Below are positions 17,349 to 26,854 of a DNA stretch of 64,000 bases, in pieces (the first letter of the stretch is position 1; each line of letters begins with the position of its first letter). A program made the position numbers and the translations under genes. Source of the DNA: CAZXGD01 sp046350455. Lineage in GTDB: Bacteria > Planctomycetota > Phycisphaerae > Phycisphaerales > SM1A02. The notes below the pieces were generated by a model, which was not told the origin of the DNA, ran no database searches, and saw only the letters and a list, made by a program, of their open reading frames with translations. The DNA is taken from assembly GCA_046350455.1 (NCBI GenBank), contig JAXMAM010000011.1, positions 17,673 to 81,672 on the forward strand. The letters run 5' to 3'.

Positions 17349-18964
17349 TGTTTGTTTTCCTTCTTGGGCACCGTCGCCCCGCCCGCACCCTCAAGGTCGC
17401 TCTGCGGCCGCTTGAAGAAGAAGTCCGAGCCCTTCGACCAGTCCGGATTCAGCACATCGCCCCAGTCCACCGTGGCGCGCATGCGCTCCACCGTGGCTTG
17501 ATTCACCAGCTCCGAGTCGCCCCGGATCTCCCACCCGCCACCCATGGCGCGATACGCCGCGATCGCCCCCAGCGCGATGCTGGCACGCGCATCCACGGAC
17601 AGGTCCTCCTGCTGCAGGAGCACTGTCTGGGCATCGTTCACGCGGATGAAGTCCACTGCGCCGGCGCGATACTGGATGAGCGAGATCTCCACGCTTCGCT
17701 TGGCAGACATCACGCCCTCGACCAGCTTGCGGCTCCGCTCACGTGAGCGAAGGAACCTGGAGATGCCTCGTTCCACTTCGGCGGCGGCCCGAATCACGCT
17801 CTCCTCGTAGTTGGAGACCGCCTGCTCGAAGATCGCGTCCTGCGCGCGCACCGCCCCGATGATCCTTCCGTAGTTCAGGATGGGCCAGTCAATCTGCAGG
17901 CCGATGAAGCCCTCGAAAGAGTCGCCATCGAAGATGTTGCCCAGCTCGGGCGTCCGCAGGCCCTTGTAGTTGCTGCTGGCAAATCCAGTCATGCCTGCGA
18001 TCGAGATGCGTGGCAGCAGCTCTGTCTCGGCCTCGCCGATCCGCGCGCACTCCGCCCTGCAGATCTGCTCTGCCGCACGCACGTCGGGCCGACGGCGCAG
18101 CAGGTCCGCGGGGATGCCGACCGCGATGCGGGCCGGGGCCTCCGGCACCGTTGGGGTTGCGCCGTTGGGAGGAGTCAGGATGTCGCGGAGCGTGCTCGGT
18201 GTCCTCCCCAGCAGCACGCACAGGGAGAGCTGCGTGTCTCGAATGGCGTCGAGCAAGGCGGGAATCAACGCCTCGGTGTTCTTGAGCGTGGACTCCGCGG
18301 TGGTCACATCCAGCTCTGACACAGCGCCGGCCTTGTGCCGGATGCGCGTGAGCTCAAGCGTGGCCAGCTGAAGATCCGCGTTCTTGCGCGCGATTTCAAG
18401 GCGCTCCTCCAGCGAGCGGAGCAGGACGTAGCTGGACGCAACCTCGGCCACCAGGCTGACAAGCACCTGGTCGTAGTTCGCAAGCGATGCAAGCACCTCG
18501 GCGTCCGCCGCTTCGATGCCCCGGCGGAACTTGCCCCAGACGTCAATCTCCCACACAGCCTGCAGGCCGACCTCGTCAAAGCCGTAGGAGCGGTCGCCCT
18601 CGCCACCCGGCACGTTGGCGCTCAGCTGGTTTGCACTGACGCTGCCGAACGCGGCCTGCGTCTGAGGAAAGAACCGTCCAACAGCGATTCCCCGGCGGGC
18701 CCGCGCCTCGATCACCCGAAGCCCAGCGGTGCGCAGCGTGAAGTTCTCGCGATACGCCTCATCCACCAGCGCATTGAGGATCGGGTCGTGGAAGACCCGC
18801 CACCAAGCTGGCGACAGCTCCTCCTCTGAGAGTCGCTCATCGCCACCTGTCGGCTCGATCCACGCTGGGTTGACCTCGGTGGTCGTCTTGGTGTAGTCGG
18901 GGCCAACCATGCAGCCCGAGACAACAAGGACCGCGAGCCCAGGAAGCGCAGCACGCTTCACCAT
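17345..18964 (-). CDS. Outer-membrane efflux channel, TolC/OprM (NodT) family lipoprotein
   Basis: The outer-membrane factor of the pump. From ATG 18964 the protein opens MVKRAALPGLAVLVVSGC, a short lipoprotein signal with the lipobox VSGC. An in-frame ATG at 18997 is possible but adds an unusual leader, and neither start has a strong ribosome site. Family landmarks are WWRVFHDPILNALVDEAYREN, LRVIEARARRGIAVGRFFPQ, VWEIDVWGKFRRGIEAADAE, a second repeat with DLLRRRPDVRAAEQ, and QIDWPILNYGRIIGAVRAQ. It is the first gene of the operon, whereas in most RND operons the outer-membrane gene is last or elsewhere. Confidence 0.9.
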   Translation of the reverse strand: MVKRAALPGLAVLVVSGCMVGPDYTKTTTEVNPAWIEPTGGDERLSEEELSPAWWRVFHDPILNALVDEAYRENFTLRTAGLRVIEARARRGIAVGRFFPQTQAAFGSVSANQLSANVPGGEGDRSYGFDEVGLQAVWEIDVWGKFRRGIEAADAEVLASLANYDQVLVSLVAEVASSYVLLRSLEERLEIARKNADLQLATLELTRIRHKAGAVSELDVTTAESTLKNTEALIPALLDAIRDTQLSLCVLLGRTPSTLRDILTPPNGATPTVPEAPARIAVGIPADLLRRRPDVRAAEQICRAECARIGEAETELLPRISIAGMTGFASSNYKGLRTPELGNIFDGDSFEGFIGLQIDWPILNYGRIIGAVRAQDAIFEQAVSNYEESVIRAAAEVERGISRFLRSRERSRKLVEGVMSAKRSVEISLIQYRAGAVDFIRVNDAQTVLLQQEDLSVDARASIALGAIAAYRAMGGGWEIRGDSELVNQATVERMRATVDWGDVLNPDWSKGSDFFFKRPQSDLEGAGGATVPKKENKQ

Positions 18965-19077
18965 GGCTCGGGCGGAAAAGGCAAGGCAGGCAGGCATGAC
19001 GAGGCGCGCTGACGCCAGGCGCGCGGATCCATGCTAGCCGGAGGCGCAAGGGAGCGGTGAATCCACTCCAGAGGCAG

Positions 19078-21819
19078 TCAGGGTTGCACTCCAACCCAGC
19101 TGCCCAACAACAAGCCCAGGTCTGTGCCATCCACCACGCCGCTCTGGTCAAGATCTGCAGGGCATGGAGCCTCCCGGCCACCTGTGCAGGGGCCCCAGGC
19201 GTCCAACAGGATCCCAAGATCCGTCCCGTCAATCACGCCATCGGCATTCAGATCTGCGGGTATTCGGCTGGAAACACAGGGGTTCAGGACAGCCATGCAG
19301 CCGTCCCCAGCTGGCGAGAGCGCAAAGCTCCCACCAATCATCAGCCGCTGGTCGGGCGCAACTGCCAACGCAAGAACCGCGGTCTGGCTGTACGGCAAGA
19401 AGCCGCTGACGCCGCCAAGATCCGAACGCCAGCGCGCTCCATCCCAAAGCGCCAGGTTGGAAGCCAACGATCCTCCCGCAGCGGCAAACTGCCCGCCCAC
19501 CACCAGACTGGCTGGCGAAGTAGCGCCCCCTGTTCTCCAGACCGCCAGGGCTTGCGCGCTACCCGCTGCGCCTTGCGGGTCCGTGGAAGCGTCGAGCCCC
19601 AACCCAAGCGGCGACCACGATGCGCCATCCCATGCTGCGACACCACGGGCTGACGCTCCCCCAGCGGTGGTGAACGAACCACCTGCGCACAGGACGCGTC
19701 GGCCCGCAATTGGGTCGAGGAACGAAGCCAGGCTGAGCACTGTGCCGTTGGTTCCTTCGCCCAGCGGCTGCCAGTTGGTGCCAGTCCACCGCGCAACGTG
19801 ATTCAGGACGGTGTTGCCTGCGGCCCAGAACACGCCGCCGGCGTAAAGCGCCGGTCCGGTGCCGTCATCGTGCACGGCCAGCGCATTCACCGTGCCGCTG
19901 ATGGTGGCCAAGGGCGACCACGCTCCGCCAGACCAACGCGCCACGCCAAGCGATGGACTGATGAAGCTCCCTGCCACATAGAGGCATGGCCTACCGGTGG
20001 GATCTCCTTTCTGCACAGCCGCCAGTGCGTGAACCTGCCCGCCGCCAGCGATCCCGTTGCCCAGCGGCTGCCACGCGACACCATCCCATGCTGCGATCTT
20101 CTGCGCTGGCACACCACCCGCCAGCGAAAAGCTCCCAGCCGCGATCAAGCGCTGGCCGCTGCCCATGCCGTCATCAAACACCTCCAGGCAGTCAATGCTC
20201 CCGTCAAAGCCCACAAAGGGCTCCCATTCGCTGTTGCGCCATCGCGCCAGTCCGGTGGCCGGTGCCCCGCCCGCCGAGGTGAAACTTCCGCACACGTACA
20301 AGAGTGGGCCATCACCCACCCCATCGTCAAAGTACACAGCGCTGCGAACCGTGCCGTTCAAGTTGGCATTGATCGGCTGCCACGCGTTGCCGTTCCAGCG
20401 TGCAATGTTGCGCGCAGGCACCCCTCCGGCGGTGGTGAACCGTCCTCCAACCAGTAGCGCGAGTCGTCCATCGAGCAAAGTGGTCCAGAGCGCGCTCCAC
20501 GCTTGGTACGAGACGCCCGCACCCAGTGGCGCCCACCCGCTGCCAGTCCACCGAGCCAAGCCATTCAGAGGGCTGCCCTGAAACAACCCGCCTGAGCCGG
20601 TCACGATCAACGTGTCCGGTGCGCCTCCCTCTGCGGATTCTGACGGAAGCGCTGCAAGAGAGGAGGCGCCGTTGCCATCGCTCGGAAAGTTGAGGCCCGG
20701 CGGCATGGGCTGCCACGCGCCGGCCCGCCACATGGCAACCCAGCGGCTCTCGTAGGGCCCTGCACCGAGAAAGTACCCGGCTGCCACCAAGGTGGATGGC
20801 CCACCAGTGCCATCGCGATAGGAGCACAGCGCATTGACCTGTCCGTTCCACATGCCGCTGTCCAGGGGCTGCCAGGCGCTGCCAGTCCACTTTGCAATGC
20901 GGTTCACGGTGGTGGTTCCTGATTTTTCGAAGGCACCACCAGCAAAGATCGCCGGTCCAGTTCCATCATCGTGCACGTGCAGCGCGAAAACCCGCTGATC
21001 AAGGCCCTGACCCAGCGCCGCCCACTTTCCACCGGACCACTTGGCCACATTGCGGGCCACCTGCCCACCAATCACGGTGAACTCGCCTCCCACATAGAGC
21101 GCTGGCCCATCCGAGTCATTGAAGGAAGCCAGGGCATAAATTTTCCCCGCATACGTGTCGAGCAGGCTGGTCCACTCGCTTCCGTCCCAGCGCGCGAGAC
21201 CGTTGGCAGGCACACCGCCAATCACCGAGAAGTATCCCGCTGCGTAGAGCGCAGGCCCGCTGCCATCGTCGTGCACGCACAGCGTTCGGACATAGCCAGC
21301 CGGCGTACCTGGCAACGGCTGCCACGTGGCTCCATCCCAGACTGCGATGCCCTCTGCCGGCGCCCCGTTGGCCAGCGAGAACTTTCCTGCGGCATAGATC
21401 CTGGGACCGTGCCCGGAATGGTCGTCAAACTCGGCCAGGGCGAAGACACTCAAGTCCGGGTCCCCGTTCATGGAACCAGGCGACCCAAAGCCAGTGGCCG
21501 CTGCGCCAAAAACAGGCTGCCATGCCGGCTCGCACTCGTCAGCCGCTGCCTGCGGGCAGTGGAGAAGGAGTGCTGCTGCAGAGGCCACGCACCACGCTGG
21601 AAGGCAGAGTCCCACACCTCCAGATACGCGAGACTGCAGTGGACTTATGAGTACATCATTACGATGTCTGCAGCGTGGCTCAAGAGGCCTCCGCCAGTTC
21701 CTGCCACCCTCCGATACACCGCAACGTGAGCCTTCCTCAGAGGCCCGCTGCACCATCCTGTGACGCGTCTGCGTCAATAGCAGCCACGCCGCCAGGCCCG
21801 CTCGCGGCGTCAGCTCCAC
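19078..21819 (-). CDS. Large secreted repeat protein with C-terminal dockerin-like module
   Basis: Most of this protein consists of about eleven repeats of roughly 55 residues built around ARWDGxxWxPLG, ALxxHDDGTGPALYAGGxF and AGGxPA, predicted to fold as a beta-propeller-like surface protein. The C-terminus carries two dockerin-like loops (DLNADGVIDGTDLGILLDAWG and DQSGVVDGTDLGLLLGSWV). A hydrophobic export signal (LCLPAWCVASAAALLLHC, ending QAAADECEP) lies about 70-95 residues after the first ATG at 21819, so the true start is probably downstream; GTG 21615 or ATG 21756 are candidates, none with a good ribosome site. A start at 21819 would overlap the ATPase gene's stop by 10 bases. Function unknown. 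Confidence 0.8.
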   Translation of the reverse strand: MELTPRAGLAAWLLLTQTRHRMVQRASEEGSRCGVSEGGRNWRRPLEPRCRHRNDVLISPLQSRVSGGVGLCLPAWCVASAAALLLHCPQAAADECEPAWQPVFGAAATGFGSPGSMNGDPDLSVFALAEFDDHSGHGPRIYAAGKFSLANGAPAEGIAVWDGATWQPLPGTPAGYVRTLCVHDDGSGPALYAAGYFSVIGGVPANGLARWDGSEWTSLLDTYAGKIYALASFNDSDGPALYVGGEFTVIGGQVARNVAKWSGGKWAALGQGLDQRVFALHVHDDGTGPAIFAGGAFEKSGTTTVNRIAKWTGSAWQPLDSGMWNGQVNALCSYRDGTGGPSTLVAAGYFLGAGPYESRWVAMWRAGAWQPMPPGLNFPSDGNGASSLAALPSESAEGGAPDTLIVTGSGGLFQGSPLNGLARWTGSGWAPLGAGVSYQAWSALWTTLLDGRLALLVGGRFTTAGGVPARNIARWNGNAWQPINANLNGTVRSAVYFDDGVGDGPLLYVCGSFTSAGGAPATGLARWRNSEWEPFVGFDGSIDCLEVFDDGMGSGQRLIAAGSFSLAGGVPAQKIAAWDGVAWQPLGNGIAGGGQVHALAAVQKGDPTGRPCLYVAGSFISPSLGVARWSGGAWSPLATISGTVNALAVHDDGTGPALYAGGVFWAAGNTVLNHVARWTGTNWQPLGEGTNGTVLSLASFLDPIAGRRVLCAGGSFTTAGGASARGVAAWDGASWSPLGLGLDASTDPQGAAGSAQALAVWRTGGATSPASLVVGGQFAAAGGSLASNLALWDGARWRSDLGGVSGFLPYSQTAVLALAVAPDQRLMIGGSFALSPAGDGCMAVLNPCVSSRIPADLNADGVIDGTDLGILLDAWGPCTGGREAPCPADLDQSGVVDGTDLGLLLGSWVGVQP

Positions 21820-23051
21820 AGCGTAGCGATCGGCACGGCGAACATGCCGTCACCGAATCCCACGGTGAGTTCTCCGTCATAGGCCACCACGCCGCATGCA
21901 AACCGCATTCCAGAGGCCTCCCGCAGCGCCTTCAGGCCGTTGAAGTCCGAAGCGCGAACGGTGGACGAAGCCTTCACTTCTACGCCGCTGACGCGACCCG
22001 CGCCATGCTCGAGCACGATGTCAACCTCCGCTCCATCGCGGTGCCGGAAATGGCTGAAGCCGATCCGTTCATCGAGGCCCGACGCCTGCCTGCGAAGTTC
22101 GAGGTACACGAATGACTCCAGCATCTGCCCAAAGGCGTCCCGATCCGCCCAGAGCGCCTCGGCGGAGAGCCCGAGCAGCGCACAGCCCAGGCCCGTGTCG
22201 GCCATGTGCACCTTTGGTCCCTTCACCAGCCTGCTGATGCGATTGGTGTGCCAGGCAGGCAGTTCCTCGACCAGGAAGAGCCGCTCCAACAGCGTGACGT
22301 ATTCACGAATCGTCGGGCGACTGAGACCGAAGGGGCTCGAAAGATCGCTGATGTTCAGCGTCCGGGCGGACTGTCCTGCGACCAGTTCCAGCAGCCTTGG
22401 CAGCGCGTCGAGGGAAGCGATTCGCGCCATCGACCGAACATCCCGCTGCACAATCGTCTCCACATAGTCCCGGTGCCACCTTGCCCGGCGCGACGCGGTC
22501 GGCAACGGCAGGAGGGCCGGGAAACCACCCTGAACGATGCGCTCGGCGAGCCTCGCACCCTGGCGAGTCGCCGTATCCATCGCGAACCGGCCCGCGATCA
22601 ACCGCTCGAGGAACACGGGCCGCGACCTTGCCAGTTCGCACTGGGCGAGCGGATGCAACCGCACGATTGCCATGCGGCCCGCCAACGAGTCGGACAGCGT
22701 CGGCAGCAACAGCACGTTCGACGACCCGGTGAGCAGGAACCGTCCTGGGGTTCGATGGCGGTCGACCGCCATCTTCAGGGAGAGGAAGAGCCCGGGCACA
22801 CGCTGAACCTCGTCCAGGATCACGCGATCGGGAAGGTCCGCGACGAATCCCGCAGGGTCGGACTGTGCGAGATTCAGGACGGCCGGGTCATCGAATGTAA
22901 GCGACCGATAGCCGCGGCGGGCGCCGTACTCCATCGCCAGCGTCGACTTGCCGGACTGCCGTGGCCCATGGATGAGCACGACCGGGGAGTCCTGCATGGC
23001 CTCGGCAAGTGGTCCGGCTGCGAGGCGTGGGAGCAGGCGATCGGGAGGCAT
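21810..23051 (-). CDS. AAA_14/DUF4143 family ATPase
   Basis: A 413-residue stand-alone ATPase of the AAA_14 plus DUF4143 type. Walker A is GPRQSGKST (residues 29-37), Walker B is RVILDEVQ (about 76-83), and the sensor motif LLTGSSN follows. The C-terminal DUF4143 half contains the nuclease-like segment GAEVDIVLEHGAG and GVEVKASS near residues 350-375. Such proteins are common mobile-style genes of unknown cellular role. Codon choice differs from neighbours: many TCG, CGA and GAA codons and fewer of the GCTGG-rich runs typical of this genome, which suggests recent acquisition. The start ATG at 23051 is followed by a typical family opening. Confidence 0.85.
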   Translation of the reverse strand: MPPDRLLPRLAAGPLAEAMQDSPVVLIHGPRQSGKSTLAMEYGARRGYRSLTFDDPAVLNLAQSDPAGFVADLPDRVILDEVQRVPGLFLSLKMAVDRHRTPGRFLLTGSSNVLLLPTLSDSLAGRMAIVRLHPLAQCELARSRPVFLERLIAGRFAMDTATRQGARLAERIVQGGFPALLPLPTASRRARWHRDYVETIVQRDVRSMARIASLDALPRLLELVAGQSARTLNISDLSSPFGLSRPTIREYVTLLERLFLVEELPAWHTNRISRLVKGPKVHMADTGLGCALLGLSAEALWADRDAFGQMLESFVYLELRRQASGLDERIGFSHFRHRDGAEVDIVLEHGAGRVSGVEVKASSTVRASDFNGLKALREASGMRFACGVVAYDGELTVGFGDGMFAVPIATLWS

Positions 23052-23152
23052 CCCCGAATTGTAAGTTCAATCCTCGCGGATTGCAAGGTTTAGTTCCGCC
23101 GATTGAAGACCTCTGGTGTCACAGGAAGCCGTCAGCCCGCCGGCGGCAGCAC

Positions 23153-24649
23153 TCACACCCTCCCCATCGCCCTTTCCAGCACCTGGAATACCGGGGTCCA
23201 CTGCTCCGGCTCCATCACGCCCACGGGGGGCAGCATGCGGATGTGAAATGGGCCGTGACCGGCGTAGAAGACCATGAGGCCTTCCTCAAAGGCCACGTGC
23301 ATCAGCTTCTGCACGCGCTCCTTGTCTCCGCCAAAGGGCGTAATGCGGCACATGCCGCCTGTGCCGCCCACAAACGCGCCTGGATCCTGCGGCCCGCCTG
23401 CCTTGCGGCCCATCGGATAGGTGACTGGCGGGAACCACTCTGGGTGCTTCTGCACCAGCGCCAGCGCGTGGCGGTGGAAGGCAGCGTGCAGCTTGGCAAT
23501 GCGCCCTTCGTGGCCGTAGTAGCCGCCGTCGCGCAGGGTCTCCAGTGCAGCGCGGCCCACGGCAAAGGCGCTGCTGCTGGCGGTGAACGTGCCGCTCAGG
23601 AGGCCCGGCTTGGGGTTCATCTCTGCTGACAGGAGGCACGCGCACGCCTGGCTCATCTTGCCCAGCGTCAGCACGTCCACGTACTCCGCCAGCCCAAGCC
23701 GCTCAAAGCAGAACATGCTCTCTGTGCGGCCAAAGGTCTGCACTTCGTCGTCCCACACGGGGATCTTGTGCGCCTTGCACACCTCCATGAGCGCCACAAA
23801 GAACTCGCGCGGCGCTGTGTTGAAGCCACCCTCGCCCTGCACCAGCTCCATGGCAAAGCACGCGTGCTGGCCTGGGTAGCGGTGGATGTACTGCTCCAGG
23901 TGCCACACCGCCATGTCAATGCAGCGCGGCCCCATCTGCGCGTCGTAGAAGGGCATGTAGTCCACCAGCGTGCTCAGCGGCAGGCCCTGGCGGTACGCCG
24001 CGGTGTCGCCAATCTGCGACATGGTGATGCTGCGCCCCATGAAGCAGTCCTGGAAGGCCAGGATGCGCGGCGCGCCGTTGGTCTTCTGCATGCACACCTT
24101 GAGCGCGGCCTCGTTGACCATGCAGCCGCTGTTGCTGACAAAGGCGTGCTGCAGCCGGCTGCCAGCGCGGCGTGCCTCTGCCACCAGCAGCTCTGCAAAC
24201 GCCACGCTGTCTGCGTTGCTGGTCAGGTTGCCCTGCATGCACAGGTCGCTCAGGCTGCCCTCCAGCGCTGCGCGCACCATGCGGGCGTCGCTGTGCCCAA
24301 ACATGTGCACGCCAATGCCGTTCAGCATGTCCCACTTCACGCTTCCATCGGCAAGCTGCACCAGCGGGCCGTTGCCCAGGCCCACGCCCATGTAGGGCAT
24401 GAGCGGCGCGCGTCCGCGCACGCCCGCCGTGCGCTCCATGAATTGCTGGAAGGTCTGCTTGTGCTCGGCCGTGGCTGGCTTGGACTGCGTGATGCTGGCC
24501 TGCGCGCGCGCCAGTTCTGCCAGGATGCCATCCACGTGCCGCTGCACCGCTGGATTGAGGGCGAGCGGAGAGGGCGCGGTGCTGACCGTGTTGGACATGG
24601 TGGGTGCCTGCGTGGGTGCGTGAGCGACAGAAGCGTGCGTGTCAGGCAT
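23153..24649 (-). CDS. Class-III PLP-dependent aminotransferase
   Basis: A fold-type I, class-III aminotransferase, probably acting on an omega-amino group such as in ornithine, acyl-ornithine or lysine derivatives. PLP-site landmarks are VSNSGCMVNEAALKVC, the aspartate in VWDDEVQTFGRTE (about D300 from this start) and the Schiff-base lysine in TLGKMSQ (about K331). The start at ATG 24649 overlaps the M20 gene's stop by 8 bases; ATG 24598 (MSNTV) is an alternative closer to the conserved part. It is the last gene of the operon with dapF and the M20 peptidase. AstC-like, ArgD-like or DapC-like roles are all possible; the sequence alone does not decide. Confidence 0.85.
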   Translation of the reverse strand: MPDTHASVAHAPTQAPTMSNTVSTAPSPLALNPAVQRHVDGILAELARAQASITQSKPATAEHKQTFQQFMERTAGVRGRAPLMPYMGVGLGNGPLVQLADGSVKWDMLNGIGVHMFGHSDARMVRAALEGSLSDLCMQGNLTSNADSVAFAELLVAEARRAGSRLQHAFVSNSGCMVNEAALKVCMQKTNGAPRILAFQDCFMGRSITMSQIGDTAAYRQGLPLSTLVDYMPFYDAQMGPRCIDMAVWHLEQYIHRYPGQHACFAMELVQGEGGFNTAPREFFVALMEVCKAHKIPVWDDEVQTFGRTESMFCFERLGLAEYVDVLTLGKMSQACACLLSAEMNPKPGLLSGTFTASSSAFAVGRAALETLRDGGYYGHEGRIAKLHAAFHRHALALVQKHPEWFPPVTYPMGRKAGGPQDPGAFVGGTGGMCRITPFGGDKERVQKLMHVAFEEGLMVFYAGHGPFHIRMLPPVGVMEPEQWTPVFQVLERAMGRV

Positions 24650-25925
24650 GGGAGGCTTCCGGAGTCTGGGTGCGAACCACGCCTGCATCTGGCAGGCGCA
24701 GCATGAAGAGCGCAGCCAGCTGCGCGCGATCGGCCAGGCTGGCAAGCTCCATCCATTCATCGGTCCGGTGCAGGTTGCCGCCCCGCACGCCCAGAGTGTC
24801 CAGCACTGGCAGTCCCACCGCCTGCAGCGTGTTGCCGTCGCACACGCCGCCTGTGGAGCCAAAGGGCAGCTCATGGCCCAGGTCCTGGCTGCAGGCGCGG
24901 GCCAGCTCCGCCAGCCGCTCCACCTGCGGTGTGCAAGGCTTGGCTGGACGGTTGAACACGTGCCGCACCTCCACGCGGGGCAGCGCGCCAGCGTTGGTGG
25001 CGCCGCCGCTGTGATGGCCAGTGCCCGCCTGGAGCGCGTTCAGCGCCGCTGCCAGCGCTGCTTCTGCCTGCGCGTCTGCAAAGCGCACGTTGCCCCAGGC
25101 CAGGGCGTGGTCTGGCACGATGTTGGTGGTCACGCCGCCCACCAGCGGACCCACGTTCACCACGCGGCCAGCGCTGGGTGCGTGCTGCCCGTGAATGGCA
25201 GCCACTGCCTGGCAGAGCGCCAGCACGGCGCTGGCGCCCTTCTCTGGGTCGCGGCCCACATGCGCGCTGCGGCCAAAGGCCTCCAGCCGGAACTGCCCAG
25301 CCCCCATTCGGCTGGTGATGAGCGAACCACCTGCGCCAGCTGGCTCAAAGACCAGGCCAACGTCGTGCTTGCGGCCCAGCTCCTGGAGCGCGGCCGCGCT
25401 GCCAAAGCTGCCTGTCTCTTCATCGGGCGTGAGCACAAAGCTCCAGCGCATCTGCTGCCCGCACGCGGCCAGCGCCGCCAGCGCTGCAAACGCCACCACC
25501 AGGCCGCCCTTCATGTCCACGCAGCCAGGGCCGGTCGCGCGGCCTTGGCCAGCGTCCTTCAGCTCCTGGAAGGCGCCATGCGGGTCATGCACTGTGTCAA
25601 AGTGGCCGCTCAGCAGGAGGCGCGGACCGCTGCCAGCGTGCTCGCCCACCAGCACATCCACCGGACCATGCTCTTCTGCGTGGCCAGGCTGCTCTTCTGC
25701 GCCAGGTGGCTCCAGCCAGTCTGGGCGCGGTGCGCAGGGAATGTCGCGCGTGGTGGCGCCCAGGCCGCGCAGCTTGCGCGCCAGCTGCGCGCGCTGCTTG
25801 TGCAGGCCGGGCCGGAAGCCACGCCCGGTGGGAATGGCCACCCACGCTGCCAGTTCATCCACCAGCTGCTGCTGCCGCGCTGCGATGGCAGCGCACACAG
25901 CCCGTTCTGTCTCAGTGAGCGCCAT
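24642..25925 (-). CDS. M20-family zinc amidohydrolase/carboxypeptidase
   Basis: A 427-residue co-catalytic zinc peptidase of the M20 family (ArgE/DapE/carboxypeptidase G2 relatives). Metal-site landmarks are SGHFDTVHD, GPGCVDMKGG, the general-base pair in TPDEETGSFGS, and a metal glutamate in FEPAG. The dimerisation domain contains GRSAHVGRDPEKGASAV, and a C-terminal histidine lies in GGNLHRTDEW. The SGHFDTV and DEETGSFGS pattern is closest to glutamate carboxypeptidase-type members. ATG 25925 follows GGAGG by six bases and overlaps the dapF stop by 14 bases, so it is coupled to dapF. A role in desuccinylating an amino acid intermediate (DapE-like or AstE-like) is inference. Confidence 0.85.
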   Translation of the reverse strand: MALTETERAVCAAIAARQQQLVDELAAWVAIPTGRGFRPGLHKQRAQLARKLRGLGATTRDIPCAPRPDWLEPPGAEEQPGHAEEHGPVDVLVGEHAGSGPRLLLSGHFDTVHDPHGAFQELKDAGQGRATGPGCVDMKGGLVVAFAALAALAACGQQMRWSFVLTPDEETGSFGSAAALQELGRKHDVGLVFEPAGAGGSLITSRMGAGQFRLEAFGRSAHVGRDPEKGASAVLALCQAVAAIHGQHAPSAGRVVNVGPLVGGVTTNIVPDHALAWGNVRFADAQAEAALAAALNALQAGTGHHSGGATNAGALPRVEVRHVFNRPAKPCTPQVERLAELARACSQDLGHELPFGSTGGVCDGNTLQAVGLPVLDTLGVRGGNLHRTDEWMELASLADRAQLAALFMLRLPDAGVVRTQTPEASHA

Positions 25926-26847
25926 GCGCCACCTCCGCTGGGCGCGCGCCCAGATGCAGTTCACCTTCGAACACCTCGACTGCTGGGCCAGTCATGAACA
26001 CAGGGGCCTCGCCGCCCGCCCACTCCAGCGTCAGATCGCCACCCGGAAGATGCGCCAGGAGCGGGCTGGTGGTGCGCCCCGTCAGCACACCTGCCACGCA
26101 CACCGCGCTGGCGCCAGTGCCGCATGCCATGGTGGCGCCGCTGCCCCGCTCCCACGTGCGCATGCGCACTTCTCCGCTGGACAGGCGCTGCACCAGGTGC
26201 ACGTTGATGCGCTGCGGGAACCACGTGTGGCGCTCCACATGCGGGCCCACGGTGTCCAGCGGCACCTTGGAGACATCTGTCACCCAAAGCACGATGTGCG
26301 GATTGCCCATGCTGACCAGCGTGTAGTCCGGCGCCAGCCCACAGGCGGCCTCCCACCCGGCTGGTGCGCTGCACCCAGACCAGAAGCCAGCGGGAACGGC
26401 CTGCTTGACCACCACGCTGTCTGGCGCCACGCCAGGCACCACCGCTGGAATGCGCTGGCAGGCCAGGATGGGCGGGCCCATGTCCACGGTGGCAGCAGCC
26501 ACAGCGCCATCTACGCCGCGCAGCCACCGCACGCTGAGCACGCCGCGCCGCGTGTCCACGCGCAGCGGATTGGACTGGCTCAGGCCGCGGTCCACTGCGA
26601 ACTTGGCCACGCAGCGGATGCCGTTGCCGCACATCATGCCTTCGCTGCCATCTGCGTTGTACATGCGCATGCGCACGTCTGCGTCGGCGTCCTCTGGCTG
26701 CGTGATGATGATGAGCCCGTCGCTGCCCACGCCCACGTGGCGGTCGCTCAGCCACCGCGCCAGCGCTGGCGCATCGCTGATGTGCTCTGCTGACCCGTCT
26801 ACATAGACGTAGTCGTTTCCAAGGCCGTGCATCTTGGCAAACCGCAT
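25912..26847 (-). CDS. dapF: Diaminopimelate epimerase
   Basis: DapF interconverts LL- and meso-diaminopimelate for lysine and peptidoglycan synthesis. The protein (311 residues) begins MRFAKMHGLGNDYVYVDG, the family's standard opening. Both catalytic cysteines are present, C73 in GMMCGNGIRC and C242 in TMACGTGASAV. It is somewhat longer than the usual 275 residues because of an insertion around residues 135-172 (PGVAPDSV to GLAPDY). It lies 7 bases after the M48 gene and overlaps the M20 gene. Presence of dapF agrees with a DAP-type lysine pathway, even though planctomycete cell walls were long debated. Confidence 0.95.
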   Translation of the reverse strand: MRFAKMHGLGNDYVYVDGSAEHISDAPALARWLSDRHVGVGSDGLIIITQPEDADADVRMRMYNADGSEGMMCGNGIRCVAKFAVDRGLSQSNPLRVDTRRGVLSVRWLRGVDGAVAAATVDMGPPILACQRIPAVVPGVAPDSVVVKQAVPAGFWSGCSAPAGWEAACGLAPDYTLVSMGNPHIVLWVTDVSKVPLDTVGPHVERHTWFPQRINVHLVQRLSSGEVRMRTWERGSGATMACGTGASAVCVAGVLTGRTTSPLLAHLPGGDLTLEWAGGEAPVFMTGPAVEVFEGELHLGARPAEVAHGAH

Positions 26848-26854
26848 CACGCGA

